Assembly: GCA_000151295.1 (NCBI GenBank)
Contig: GG745347.1
Span: 56,038-120,037, forward strand
Direction of reading: 5' to 3'
DNA length: 64,000 nucleotides
DNA from: Allomyces macrogynus ATCC 38327
Taxonomy: Eukaryota > Blastocladiomycota > Blastocladiomycetes > Blastocladiales > Blastocladiaceae
Within the stretch, counting starts at the first letter, position 1; each line of letters opens with the position of its first letter. Under the pieces are notes generated by a model. That model made no database searches. It worked only from the letters and a program-made list of their open reading frames with translations, and was not told the origin of the DNA. This document shows positions 11,561 through 24,092 of this stretch, in pieces. Made by a program: the position numbers and the translations under genes.

Positions 11561-13430
11561 GTATTGATGAGCAGCAATGGCCACAGGAAGCACTGAAGCA
11601 ATCATCAACCTGACAGTCCAGTTCCATGCACTTGTCAAAGCGGCCCCTAAACAAAAGACAAAAACGGAAATATGAGGCGACTCGGGTTTCTGTGTTGAAA
11701 GAGGTTTGACCCTTGAGCACCTGACCCTGGCAGACTCAGAGCCATCTTGACATGCCAAGGCAGCAATGATCACACACAGCCAACTGCATTGCCCCTCCTC
11801 CCATCATAGATCCCATTGAATTACCGACATCCACTAACTGCAGCCCACTGCAACCACACTGGCAACCATGGCGCTTTTCCACACGCAGGGCTGGGTGCCT
11901 GTCAAGCTCAAATCTCTGGTCATCAGCAACCCACTCAGTGAAGCAGCCCATGATTGGGTGAAAGTGCAGAAGTGGGCACACAGTGATGGCAATCCTGTGT
12001 GCATGTATGGTTACAATGCTGTAAAGGGTGCACTCCACATTGCACCACCCAAGGTGAAAATCTTCAAGGAGCATAAAGTATGGATTTGACTTGCCAACTT
12101 CAATTGTGATTTGGATGAGGATCCATGACATTTCCCTGACACACCAGGTTGTCAAACAGCTATGTTGCAAGTACCCTGTGGAACAAGGCTGACTGCCTCA
12201 AGTACTCATTCTATGTTACAGCCAGGTGCTTTGCACTCTTGAACATGATGCACAACTTCTTGGTGCTCTCTGATATGAAGAGCTGGTGGAGATTGATACC
12301 ATGAGCAAGGTTGCTCATGCATGTGTTCTTGCTGAAGCATGCCCAAAACCAATGTGATTTCTGAATTGTGACTTTTGTGTGTAGCTGAATGTGCAGCAAC
12401 TGATATTTGCCAAAGAACATCACAAGAAGGAGCTCTTGCTCACACACCAGCATGTGGTCTTCTTCCATCACCTGGTCCCATTGTTTCATTTCTGCATTGC
12501 ACTGTGCAAACTCATGGGCGTGTTTCATGACAGCTATGGTGAGGGCACCCTTGAGGTGCAGTTGGAGACCTGGCTCACACTTGAGGGCATTCACTTCATG
12601 ATGTTGCAACTGCTAATGGCAATTCATGCATGCCAAGATGTTTTGTTCTGTTGTTTTCCATTCTTGGGTGCTCAGGAAACTGATTGGTTGCTGTTTGGCC
12701 ACTTTGTAGCAACTTGACAAGCACAATTTTATCCACTGGCATGCAAATTTGTGCTTGTTTCTGGTCGCCAGTCCATGGATCAATAAGTTCCCTCCCTCAT
12801 CTCGTCTTGTCATGGCTCAATGCAGCCATCAGGGCGACCAAAATGGAGCAAGTGATCCCACTGTACATGGTGGTGCTGGTGTTGATATTGTTGGTTTGGT
12901 TCCTGATATAGCATGTCTGCTCACTTGTTGTGTCTAGTGGTACACTTGATAAAGAGTACACAGATTTGGCACCACAGGTGAATGCTGGATCATGGCATGG
13001 TCTGCTCATGGATGTGTTTGCCATTGGTGTGTATCTATTTTGTCACACTCTACCCTGTCCACCACCAGGTGTGCCAACTTGATTGACCATGGCAATTGGA
13101 TTCTTAGGAGCTGCCATGTACCATCGCCTGACCAGCCCCACACCCTCACACCTCTTCAACAAGATTAAGGTCAAGTCCACCTTTCAGCACAACAGCATGA
13201 AACTGTGCCCACAGCTCTCCTTCAAGCGTGAGCGCTTTTCTTGGCACAATCCCCCAAAACCAGTCAAGGACAGGCTACCACATGCAGGCAAGAGCAGGTG
13301 CAGCTCAAGCATTTCGACCAACTCGCCTTGAGATGCACAGGTCGAAGACAGGTCAAATAGTCGAGACAAGCGCCAGTGTGCAGCACACAGTGAGAACCAA
13401 GGTCAGCATGCTCTGATGACACATACTTGC
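11560..13430. repeat. CpG-depleted decayed element (block 1)
   Basis: Composition changes abruptly from the surrounding CpG-rich DNA. I count only seven CpG in 11761-13080 (1320 bp), and none between about 11886 and 12518, while TG and CA are abundant. Short degenerate frames exist on both strands but none matches a family I know; a fragment at 13083-13260 (FLGAAMYHR) is only vaguely reverse-transcriptase-like. The pattern fits an old repeat that was cytosine-methylated at CpG and decayed by deamination. Boundaries are approximate, and no terminal repeats or target-site duplications were found by eye. Confidence 0.6.
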
Positions 13431-13864
13431 TGGCCCAAGCAAACGACTGCTCTGCTCTTCAGCATGCGGTTTGTCGGAACCCGTTGCACTCATTCGAAGG
13501 CGATGCGTGACGCTTGCGCGACGCTGGAGTTGATGGTTGGTCATGGTGGATGGGTTGCAGGATGAAGGCATGAAGAGAGTAGTGTCCAGCGGCATCTGGC
13601 CGATCTGCTCTGTTGTGGCGGTTGCGGTGAGTGCGCCGCCACTGCACGCCACAGCCGGCGCACGAGCGACCACGCTCAACTGCCCACCGCACACAACCGG
13701 CCGTTGCCAATCAGTCGCCGCGGTCGTCCTCGTCGTCGCGCACGCCGAAATTCGCCTGTCCCGCAGTACCTGCTGCCGCCGCGACTTTGCGCCGATCCAA
13801 GCACTCGCGCGCCCGACGTCCTCGCCCCACCGATCGCCCCTTGTCGCCGCCCTGCACCTCCAAG

Positions 13865-15852
13865 ATGGGCACTCTCTCCAAGGAAGCGCGCCCGGCGGCG
13901 ACGCACGTGCGCCCATTCCTGCTGTCGCCGCGCGGCCTGGCGCTGCTCGGCGTGCAGACCTTCTTTGCGCTCGCGACGCCGCTGTTTGGTGCGACCGTCT
14001 GGACGCTCGGCAAGGCCGGCGCCGTGCTCAAGGCGCTCGCGAATGGCCGCATCACGGGCCCGCTGCTCGCGCCCTTCCTCGACCTGGCCGCCGACTTTGT
14101 CACCTACAACCGTGGCATCTTTGCGACCGTCTTTGTCGCGCCCGCGTCGATTGCCTGGGACGCCGTCGAGGCCCTGCGCGACTGGATGTTTGATCTGCAA
14201 ATGCCGCCCGTCGGCGATGCGACGCTGCGCAAGCAGATTCACGCGGCGCGTGTTGCCAACGTGCAGCGTCAGATCCGCGAGCTCGTCGCTGCGGGGGCCA
14301 CGCGTCTGTGCACGGCACGGCCCGGGTTCCTGGCCATGTCGATGAAGGCCGGTATCTACAAGAAGCACTGGGGTGGAGTCGAGGTGCATGCGCTGCGCGA
14401 TATCATTGAAATTGATGAGGAGCGCGAGGTGGTGCGCGTCGAGCCTGGGTACGTTTGCGCATTTTGGTTTCTTCAGCAGCTGCATCCGGACTTGAACTGA
14501 TGTGCTCCAAATTTCGGGATTCTGTAGCTGCAACATGGGCCGTCTCTCGCGCGAGCTCATCAAGAAGGGCTGGTCGCTTCAAGTTCTGCCGGAACTCGAC
14601 GACCTGACTGTCGGCGGCCTGATCAACGGGTTCGGCATCGAGACGTCGTCGCACAAGTACGGCCTCTTCCAGCACACGTGCACGGCCTTCGAGATCGTCT
14701 TGCCCAATGGCGACGTTGTTTACTGCGACAAGGACCACGAGCCCGACCTGTTTGCCACGATTCCGTGGTCGCACGGCACGATTGGGTTCCTCGTGGCCGC
14801 AGAGATCAAGCTGATTCGCGCCAAGCCCTACGTGCAGATCGAGTACATTCCGTGCCACACGCAGCAGGAGTGTGTCGAGGTGTTCGAGCGCGCATCGCGC
14901 GATAACGGCAACGACTTTGTCGAGGAGCTGATGTACTCGAAGGAGATGGGTGTCGTCATGATCGGCAAGCTCGCGAGTTCCGTGCCCAAGGGCGCGACGC
15001 TCAACGTGCTCTCGCGCTGGTACAAGCCGTGGGTACGTCTTGGAGATTTCCGGCGCCATTCCGCTCCTGAGAATCGGCACTCACGACCACATTCGCTTCC
15101 ACTAGTTCTTCACGCACGTCGCCTCGTTCCTCAAGCGCCCCGCCGGCGCGCCGCACGCCGTCGAGTACCTGCCGTTGCGCGACTACTACCACCGGCACAC
15201 GCGGTCGATCTTCTGGGAAATCCAAGACATTGTGCCGTCGGGCAACTCGTGGTGGTATCGGTACTTTATCGCGTGGATCGGCACACCCAAGATCTCGATC
15301 TTGAAGATGACGACGACGGGCAAGCTCAAGGTGCTTTGGGAGACCAAACACGTCGCGCAGGACTTGCTCGTGCCAATCTCGACGCTCAAGGAATCGCTCG
15401 ACCTGTTCCACGACGAACTCGAAGTCTACCCGCTCTGGCTGTGCCCGATGCGCATGCTCTCGCCGCCCAAGAACTTGCTCGCCGAGCGCGGCGAAGCGCC
15501 CGCGGTCGCGGTGTTGAACTCGGACGAGCCGGCCTACCCGCCGCAGGAAGTGACCACGCCCACCGGATCGCTCACTCCCCCGCCCCCGGCGGAGCAGCTT
15601 TTTGTTGACGTAGGAGCCTACGGCGTGCCAAAGTCGCAGAAATTCCATTACGAGCGCAGTTTGCAGGTCATCGAGAAGTTTGTGCGCGGGGTGCAGGGGT
15701 ACCAGGCGCTCTACGCCGACACGATGATGTCTCGCGGAGAGTTCCGCGAAATGTTTGACCACCAGCTCTACGACAAGGTGCGCGAGCGGTTCAACTGCGG
15801 CGAGCGTCTGCCGGAAATCTGGGACAAGGTGAACAAAAACGCTCGGGCGTGA
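13865..15852 (+). CDS. DHCR24: Delta(24)-sterol reductase-like FAD oxidoreductase (DHCR24 family)
   Basis: Reduces the C24 double bond of the sterol side chain with FAD (NADPH-dependent in animals) at the ER membrane. Three exons inferred (13865-14448, 14528-15032, 15106-15852; introns GTACGT...TAG), giving 611 aa against roughly 510-560 aa in animals and plants. A hydrophobic N-terminal segment (LALLGVQTFFALATPLFGA) is a likely membrane anchor. The FAD-binding type-4 domain follows: VEPGCNMGRLSRELIKKGW, LDDLTVGGLINGFGIETSS and FEIVLPNGDVVYCDKDHEPD. The C-terminal cap region (IFWEIQDIVPSGN, LYDKVRERFNC) is also family-like. Residues ~490-540 are a Pro/Thr-rich insertion. The start is the ATG at 13865. 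The neighbour at 16232 is convergent, so there is no shared promoter. Confidence 0.9.
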
Positions 15853-16231
15853 TCTCGGCCGTCGTCGCGTCGTGCTGCCGTCGGGGTCGAGCGGCCGTTG
15901 TCTTTGCTGTTGAAAGTTTGTAGAGATCCGCATTGCAGTTTTGTTGTCGTTTGTTGTGTCGCCGTTGGGCTTGGTTGCTTGTTTTCGTTGTTGGCCGTCG
16001 TTGGTCGTCATGTTCATCGTGACCAGAATGCACCAGTTTCCTTGCTGTCCACTCACTTCCTCGACCAAAATAAACTCGCTCACAGCAAAAGCTTTTCATT
16101 CCATCAGCCGGGCGACAGCCGGCCGCTCAAAACTGGCTCCGTCTCTATATACATATCGCAATCGCGCAAGGGGGGGTATCGCACACGCCCAAACTTTTCG
16201 TCCCAGTAAGGCAAAACCCAACGCAACGACT
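15853..16231. other. Shared 3' flank between convergent genes
   Basis: A 379-bp gap between the stops of the sterol reductase (+) and the small RVxF protein (-). It includes T-rich sequence at about 15898-16010 suited to 3' processing. No gene seen. Confidence 0.4.
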
Positions 16232-17068
16232 TCACACGCCGACCTCCATTTCGAGCAAACTCGGCACGGCACGCGCCATCATCGGCACCGCGTCGGCGTC
16301 CTTCACGACCGCGCCGCACCCGCACACCGAGTGATCACAGATCCCCGTCGCGGGCATCGGGTGTCCCGGCGCGTGTGCGCGCGCGTGCTGGGCGCGCAGG
16401 ACCGACCGTAGCGCCAGCAGCTCCGCCAAGTCGCGGAACGTGAGCCGCATCGCGCGCTGTCCGCGGCGGTGGTGCGTCTCCGGGTCGTCGTGCGTACGGT
16501 CAAAACAGGGGTCGACCAGGTGCACGGTCGGCGGCGACGTGGCGAACTGGACGCGGCGCGTCGGACGGGTCGCGGCGAGCTCGGGCGAGCTCGGGCAGGA
16601 TGACGGGGTCGGGGACGGTGGGGCGATGGCGGGTTTGGGAGCGGAGGTGCGAATCACGACGCCGCGCTCGGCAGACGCGTCGGGTGCCGCGGACGACGAG
16701 GATGGGGATTGCCAGTCGAAATCGGTGTGCAGCGACTGCAATGCCTTGGCGGGCTCAAACTCGGCGGACTTGGCGTTGCGCGACGGCTTGCGCGTGCCGG
16801 TGTGCTCGTGCTCCGAGTCGGACGCGTCCGAGTCGGGCGGCGACGGGATGGCGGCGGCGTGGTGCGCCGCGTCCTTGGACGTCGACCCGATCGCGGCCCA
16901 TTTCGGGAGGTGCAGACGCGGCAGGCCGCGACGCGCAGCAGCGAGCGCGCGCGCGCCGAAGTTCGGTGACGACGGGTGCTTGCTCGTCGGCGACTTGATG
17001 AGCGGCGACGCTACGCCGGCGACGGACCGCGTCGAGCCGGGGGATAGTGGGGCAGCAGCGGCGAGCAT
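16232..17068 (-). CDS. Unknown 278-aa protein with RVxF-type PP1-docking motif
   Basis: Single-exon frame of 278 aa starting at the ATG at 17068, with a TATATAA element about 135 bp upstream. The N-terminal two thirds are Ser/Pro/Ala-rich and probably disordered, with an acidic patch DSDASDSEHEH. TRRVQFATSP matches the [K/R]-x-V-x-F consensus used to bind protein phosphatase 1. The C-terminal ~75 residues look more ordered: MRLTFRDLAELLALRSVLRAQ is helical, and CDHSVCGCG is a small Cys cluster that could bind a metal. I do not recognise a family. A PP1-regulatory role is inferred only from the short motif, which arises by chance fairly often. Confidence 0.55.
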   Translation of the reverse strand: MLAAAAPLSPGSTRSVAGVASPLIKSPTSKHPSSPNFGARALAAARRGLPRLHLPKWAAIGSTSKDAAHHAAAIPSPPDSDASDSEHEHTGTRKPSRNAKSAEFEPAKALQSLHTDFDWQSPSSSSAAPDASAERGVVIRTSAPKPAIAPPSPTPSSCPSSPELAATRPTRRVQFATSPPTVHLVDPCFDRTHDDPETHHRRGQRAMRLTFRDLAELLALRSVLRAQHARAHAPGHPMPATGICDHSVCGCGAVVKDADAVPMMARAVPSLLEMEVGV

Positions 17069-17200
17069 GGTGGACTTGGTGGTGGTGATGGTGATGGGAC
17101 AAGCTGGGCGGCCTGAGCACTCGAGGGCAGGGCCGATTCCGTGGTTCGTACAGTCGCAGAATGGTGGCGAGTCGAGACGGTGAGCGGGTGTGCGTTGCGT

Positions 17201-17207
17201 TTATATA
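17201..17207 (-). promoter_or_regulatory. TATA-like element of the RVxF protein gene
   Basis: TATATAA read on the minus strand, about 135 bp upstream of the ATG at 17068. The distance allows a leader of roughly 100 nt. Confidence 0.4.
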
Positions 17208-18696
17208 CGGAGCGGATGGAGAGGATGTGGGTGCGCGGGGTGGGCGGTCCGCAGCAGCGGCGTCGCCGCTGGTCGGTTGGCGAGAACGCGGGGCCAATGC
17301 AAAGTAACTGCGGATTCCGCAGAGCGTCGATGGGTCACCAAGCGTCCCATCCAACCTTGTCCGTGGCCCCGGAGCGCGTCACGAGTGACGAGGGCGGCGG
17401 CGCGGGCAGGCAGTGAGGGGGCGCAGCGGTGGCAACCGCCGCCGCAGTCACACACGGAGACGCGTCGCGCGTTTTGTCCAAACCAACCCGGTCAGCTAGC
17501 GTTGGTTGTCCATCGTGATGCCGAATGGTACATCTCCCCATCGCACGCCGACTGCGGCAACTGCGGTCGCACGCAACTTGGTGGGCGTGGCAAATCGCGC
17601 TCGCTGAGCGGTAAATAAAGCGTCACGCGTCCGCGAATATTTTGTACTCACAAAAGCGTAATCTTCGCGCCCACGACCAAACGTCGCCCTCATCGCCAAT
17701 CCTCTCACGCGTCGGAATGTCGCGCGTCGGCACCCAGCGTGCAAGCGCCATTCGATTCCAGAGTCAGGGCAGGGCAGGCCGAAAGATGGAGGAGCGGCAG
17801 GGATGTGTATGCCGATAAAGTTCAGCGAGCCAAATCCGAGGCCAACCCCGACACGGGCAAATGATTCAAAATTGCCCCAGGACGTGTCACGGGTACACAT
17901 GGTGCAAGGGACAGAAAGGCGCACGGTCAGGGCCACGGTTGTACGTGACGGCACCCAACCAAGAAGGGCAGCGAGGGGCAGGCCAAGCACGGGCCCAGCA
18001 CGCACACAGGCCGCCGACACATTTGGGCGGCCTCGGACGCCGGAGCAGGGGCTGCCAGTAATATTGCGGCCGATTGCATCAAGTCGCGCCGCGGATGGCG
18101 CACAGATGGAGGCGGTGGCGGCAGCGGTGACGAGTGTCGTGCAGGAGCGACCCGCCTACCTTGGACAACGCGCAAATGAACGCGAATGAGAGCCAAATCA
18201 ACATCAAATGCACGCATTCAAGTCGGAAGTGGATCCACGTCACTCCAAGGCCTGGCTCACAGTCGCGGCTGAAACGTCGGCGCTTCTGTGATCAAGCTGA
18301 TACGTGCGGTGCGCCCGGGCGAAGGCCCGACCCACGTGGACGGACCGCGCGTGTGATCTGATTCTTTGCGGCAGGTGCCTGGTCGCATCCTTCTCGCTGT
18401 GGAAACGGGCCAACGAACGGCCGGTCCTTGCAGCCGCACTGCCTGCACGCAGCTTGACAGATCGTTGCTGTCAAACAGTGCCCGTTCTCTCCTCTCCGGC
18501 CCTCCACCGTCCGTCGAGCTCGATCCCGACGAGCTCGTTTGCTCAGGACGCCGAGCACGCGCGGGTGCCTTGCTGACAAGCGACGCAAGCACGCGACAAG
18601 CCAGCTCCGTTGACTTCGCTGCAAGCCCACGACCGATCCCAGCAGCAACCACTCGATTGGCACCAGCTCCTGCTCCTGCGCGACGCTGCTCCCGCC
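17208..18696. other. Intergenic between divergent genes
   Basis: About 1.5 kb between the divergent starts at 17068 (-) and 18697 (+); it must contain both promoters. Open frames are short, conflicting and Arg/Pro-rich, as expected for GC-rich non-coding DNA. Nothing else recognised. Confidence 0.4.
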
Positions 18697-21600
18697 ATGG
18701 TCCAGGCCGACTCGTGCCCTCTCGTCGAGTGGCCCGTGCGCGCCGTGGGGCCCAACGGCCACCTCGAGCCGTGCTTTGTCCAAGGGTTCGCTTGCCCCTT
18801 CAACCCTTGATTGACCTGGCAATCTGCCCGTCGTGATCATGACCGACCTTGGTCGCCGTTGCTGCTGCGCCGCTCCAACCTGTCTCCAGACTCGTCGGCA
18901 CCACGCTGCCCGCCGTCTACTTGGCCATTGCTGTCCCCGTTTACTTGCGCGCTCGCTTCCAAAAGCGCCACGGATATACGCCGATCGCCGACGATGCCAA
19001 CAACCTCGAACCCATTAATGTGCAATTTGCCGACGACTACCCGACCGACTCAGCATGGGTGCACTGGGCTAAGGTCGCGCTCATTTCCGGGGCCCTGGCC
19101 CTTCTGGCCGTGGAATGGCTGCAGTTGTCGGCGTGGACCGCCGCGAGTGATTTGCTGATTGTGCAGACGGCCATCTGGGTACGGGCGCATGCTCTTCTCC
19201 TTTCTCTGATCCCGCATTCTTCGTTCAGTTTCCGTGAATCGACCGAACAGGCTGCTCACGTCATGACCCCTCTTCTTTGCACCCGCGCCATCAGGTTGCC
19301 GTCTTCGCGTTTACGCTCGGCACGGCCAACATCGACTCGCACTTGTACACGCTGCCCGTCTTTATCCTGGTGTTTATCGTCAACGTGCTCAACCCGGGCG
19401 TCGGGCTCGTATGGTACCTGTGGACCGCCAATGTCGCGATTCTCGCGCTCCTCTCTGTCTGGGAGGCGCACATGATCCTGAACCGCTTCGAGGACTACTT
19501 TGACTCGCGGTTTGCCGGTCCGGGTGAGTACCTGCCGTCGCTCGAAGGCCAGGCCTCGTGGTTCTCGCGCTGGGTTACCTACAGCTGGCTGAACCCGCTG
19601 CTGCGCCGTGGCACCAAGAAGCATATTGAGGACGGGGACGTGTGGGAGCTGATCAAGGATGACCGAGCCCAGACGTACGTTGACGCCGTTATCTCGTCGT
19701 CACTTGCGAGTGCGGATGCTGACAACCCTGCGTTTCTAGCTCGTGGAGCAAGTTCCAGTACTACCGCGAGAAGGGCTGGTCGTTTGGCGCCTCGCTCGGG
19801 TTCACGATTGCACCGCTGGTGATCACGCAGGTCATTTGCGGCATTCTCGCGGCCTTCCTGTCGTTCACGGGGCCCTTCTTTTTGAACAAGATTGGTAGGT
19901 CCATCGCAGCCGCCGTGACGTTCCCGTGCGCCTGGGTCGCTGACAGTTTACTTGTCGGCTCACTCTAGTCTCGTACATTGAGCACCGCACCGACGAAACG
20001 ACCATGATCGAGGGCTATGTGCTCGTCTTTTCCATGTTCCTGTTCACCAACATCAACAACCTGTTCGAATCGCGCGGCGCCTTTTGCGGCACGCGTGCCG
20101 GGTTCCGCGCGCGTGGCGTGCTCATCACCGAGCTCTACTTGAAGGTCCTTACGCGCAAGGCTTCGTCGGCGGCGGGCAAGATTTCCAATCTGTTCTCGAC
20201 GGACGCGGGCCGCGTGCACATTTGGCTCTGCTGGTGCGACAGTCTGCTGACGACGCCGCTGCGCGTCGTGATTTCGGTCGTCTCGCTCTACCTGGTGCTC
20301 GGGTGGTCGGCGTTTGTCGGGATCGCGGTCCTGCTTACGCTTGTGCCCGTGCAGTCGTGGCTCACCAAGCAAATGTACACGCTGCAGCGCGCTGTCATGG
20401 AGGCGTCGGACCAGCGTATGGCGCGCATCAACGAGATGCTCGTGTCGATGCGCATGATCAAGTTTATGGCGTGGGAGGAAAAGTTCCACGAGCGCGTCGA
20501 AGCGTCGCGCGCGACCGAGTTGCAGCGGCTGCGCAAGTACTTCCTAATCCAGGCTGTGACCAACGCCATGTACACGTCGAGCCTGATCATTGTCTCGCTC
20601 GTCACGTTCCTGTCGTTCTCGAAGCTGCAGGGCGGCGAGCTCGATGCGACGCTCTGCTTCACGGCGATTGCCCTCTTCCGCGCCCTCTCGGGGCCCGTCG
20701 ACGACCTGGCGTTCCGCATCACGCAGTTCTTTGAAGTGCGCGTGTCGTACCGCCGTATCAAGGCGTTCCTCGACGACAATGTCGACCTCGACTACTTTAT
20801 CGAGCACCCGCTCCGCGACCAGATTCTCGAGTCGATTGGGCATGGCACGACGCCGGCCCCTGTGCGCACTGCCGTGACGACGCCCGAGTCGGACCAGACG
20901 CTCGCTGCCGCCTCGGCCGCATCGTCGGCCTACGGCACGTTCCGCGACGCGTCGGTCGCGCTCCCCAAGGCCATTGGTGCCGGCAAGCCCAGGGTTGTTG
21001 ACCACGCGCAGGTCGGGTTTACGAACGCGACGCTCTCGTGGGACGTGGAGCCCGACTCAAACAATGCCGACAATGCGCTCGCTGCTGGTCAGGCGCGCTC
21101 GGCCGCTCCGTCGTCGGGCGCGGCCTCGACGCTCGCTTCCTCGACGCTCGCGGCGCGTGAGCCCTTCTACCTGCGCGACCTCAACGTAACTTTCCCGCCG
21201 GGCAAGCTGTCGCTGATTGTCGGTCTGACGGCGTCGGGCAAGTCGTCGCTGCTGCACGGTCTTCTCGGTGAAATGCACCGCGAGTCGGGCCACGTGCACA
21301 TGCCGACCAACGGCGTCGCCTACGTCTCGCAGAACCCGTGGCTCATGAACGCAACGATTCGCAACAACATCACGTTCAACGCGCCCTACGACGAGGACTG
21401 GTACGCGCAGGTGATCGAGGCCTGCGCGCTCGCGCGCGACCTCGAGGTTCTGGCGGGCGGCGACAAGACGCAGGTCGGCGAGCGCGGGATTGTTCTCAGT
21501 GGCGGGCAAAAGCAGCGGCTCAACCTGGCGCGCGCGACGTACTCGGGCGCCGACGTGTACCTGTTTGACGACGTGCTCTCGGCGCTCGACGCGCCCACGG

Positions 21601-24092
21601 CGCGCAAGGTGTTTGACGAGAGCATTACGGGCTTGCTCGATGGCCACACGCGCATCTTGATCAGTCACTCGGTCGCGCTCGCGGCCGCCAAGGCCGATTT
21701 CATTGTCGTCGTGCGCGACGGGCGCATTGTCGCGCAGGGCGACCGCGCGTCGGTGCTCGAGCAACTCGGCGACTCGGAGGAGGCCAAACTGTTCAACGCC
21801 TTGCCCGAGGACGAGACAACGTCGATGACGGCGTCCACGGAAGGGTCCGCGGCCAATTCGACGGCCCCGAAGAAGGCACAGATCACGGATAAGCGTGGGA
21901 CGGCCGCGAACACGGTCGAGGCCAAGCGAAATGGCAGCGTCGACTTTGCCGTCTACAAGCTCTACTTTGTCGCGTCGGGCGGGTGGCCGTTCTGGACCAC
22001 GTTCCTCTCGCTGACGGTGCTCACGTACTTGCTGCAAATGGGGTCGGATAACTGGCTGCGTGTCTGGGCCAAGCAGTACTCGCTCACGCCCGCCGTCAAC
22101 GACGACGACGCGGACATGTCGGGCATCACGGCGTTTGCGGCCATGGCTGCGTCGGCGGTCGCTGCGTTTGTGGAAGTGCTCGAGAACGTGGTCGACGTCA
22201 ACTTTTACCTGTCGATCTACTCAGTCATTGGCCTCGTCTCGGTGCTCGTCCAGTTTGCGACCAGCTACTTCCGGTTCCACGGGTCGATGACGGCGTCGCG
22301 CACGATGCACGAGGGCCTGCTCGTGAGTGTTTTGCGCGCGCCCGTTTCGTGGTACGATGCGACGCCCAACGGCCGCATCACCAACCGCTTCTCGGCTGAT
22401 ATGGTACGGATTCATGTTGCATTGCCGAGAGTCATGGGATGTGAACTGACTTTGATTCCACCTATCAGGGCTCAATCGACAACGGTATCATGATGTCGCT
22501 GGCTGCATTCGTGCGCTCGGGCGTTGGCATGGCCATGGAGATTGCTCTCGTCGGGTTTGTCGTGCCGCCGTTCCTCGTCGCGATCCCGTTCCTGTTCTAC
22601 CTCTACTGGTGCATTGTTGTCCACCCGACTTGATTGCAATCGCCCTCGGATCCCCTCGCTCATTTTGTCCCGGCTCTCCATCAATAGGTCGATTGCCAAC
22701 TACTATCTGATCTCGACCCGCGAAATCAAGCGTGTCATGTCGACCCACCAATCGCCGCTCTTCTCGCACTTCCAAGAGTCGATTGCCGGAGCGTCCGCGA
22801 TCCGTGCCTACCGTTCCGAGGACCGGTTCGTCAAGGTCTTGTGGCGTCGCGCCGACAACACGTTCCGCATGCTCTACGCCCAGATCGGCCTGAACCGGTG
22901 GATGTCGCAGCGCACGGGCTTTGCCGATTCTCTGGTCATTTTGTGCACGGGGCTCGCGATCCTGATGTCGCTCGACCGGCTCGACGGCGGTCTTGCCGGG
23001 TTCACGCTCTCCTACGCCCTGATTTTCTCAAGTTCGGTCGTGTGGCTGATTCGCGGATGGTCGATGCTCGAAATCAACCTCAACGCCGTCGAGCGCATTG
23101 GCGAGTACCTGCACCTGCCGCACGAGCCCGGAGCACGGCTGCAGCACACGCCCGAGGTGCAGGAACTCGTGCAGGTCTCGGCCATGGTTGCACAGCCCGA
23201 GCAGCCCGCGACCGCCGCCACGGATATCGAGGCGCCCGCCGCGCCCGTCATTGAGCAGGCCTATGAACCCGCCGAGCTGCTGCCTGTCCCGCACAACTGG
23301 CCACAGCACGGCCAGATCGAGTTCCAGAACGTGTCGTGCCGGTATCGCCGCGACCTGCCGCCGATCTTGCAGGACGTGACGATCACGGTGCGCCCCGGGG
23401 AGCGCACCGCGATTCTCGGGCGGACCGGCGCGGGCAAGAGTTCGCTGACGCTGGCGCTTTTCCGGTTCCTGGCCTGCGAGGCCGGCCGGATCGTTATTGA
23501 CGGTGTCGACATTGGCCAAATCGCGCTGGCCGACTTGCGGTCGCGGCTGACGATTATTCCTCAAGAACCGGTCTGTTTCAAGGGCACGGTGCGGTCGAAC
23601 CTCGACATCTTTGACGAGTTCTCGGACGAGGTCGTGCAGCGCGCGCTCGACCGCGTGCAGTGCGGGACGACGCCGCTCACGCTCGACATGGAGGTGCAAG
23701 AAAACGCGTCGTCGTTGTCGGTCGGGCAGCGGCAGCTGCTCATGATTGCGCGCGCGCTGCTGCGCGGGTCCAAGATTATTGTGCTCGACGAAGCCACCGC
23801 GTCGATTGACGGCCAGTCGGACGCCAAGATCCAGGCCACGATTCGCGAGTCGCCCGAGTTTGGCCAGGCGACACTGCTGTGTATTGCGCACCGCACCAAG
23901 ACGATCATTGACTTTGACCGCGTCGTTGTGCTGGATCATGGCCGCGTTATCGAGGAGGGCGCGCCGCTCGAGTTGCTGCAACGCGGCGATGGCGCGTTCT
24001 ACCACATGTGCGCTGAGTCGGGTGAGCTCGACGTGCTCTACCGGATGGCCGCCGAGGCCGCGGCCAAGAAGCACCTTCAGCGCCGGTGGTAA
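18697..24092 (+). CDS. ABCC/MRP-type full-length ABC transporter (YCF1/MRP-like)
   Basis: ATP-driven exporter of conjugated organic anions, expected in the vacuolar or plasma membrane. Seven exons inferred: 18697-18785, 18890-19178, 19295-19674, 19740-19894, 19969-22403, 22469-22608 and 22688-24092, giving 1630 aa. An N-terminal hydrophobic TMD0-like region starts MVQADSCPLVEWPVRAVGPN and is followed by the L0-linker sequence WVTYSWLNPLLRRGTKKHIE, typical of ABCC. TMD1 follows. NBD1 has Walker A GLTASGKSS (~residue 723), signature LSGGQKQRLNLARA and Walker B VYLFDDVLSALD. After TMD2, NBD2 has GRTGAGKSS (~1406), a divergent signature LSVGQRQLLMIARA and IIVLDEATASID. The first intron starts GTTCGC, the weakest splice call here. 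The domain order TMD0-TMD1-NBD1-TMD2-NBD2 and length fit long ABCC members. The substrate is unknown. Confidence 0.93.

Noticed and set aside
13083..13331. Reverse-transcriptase-like fragment (FLGAAMYHR) in CpG-poor block 1
   Set aside because: Only a few residues resemble the Ty3-type FLG..NYYR motif, without the catalytic YxDD context; not enough to name a retrotransposon.
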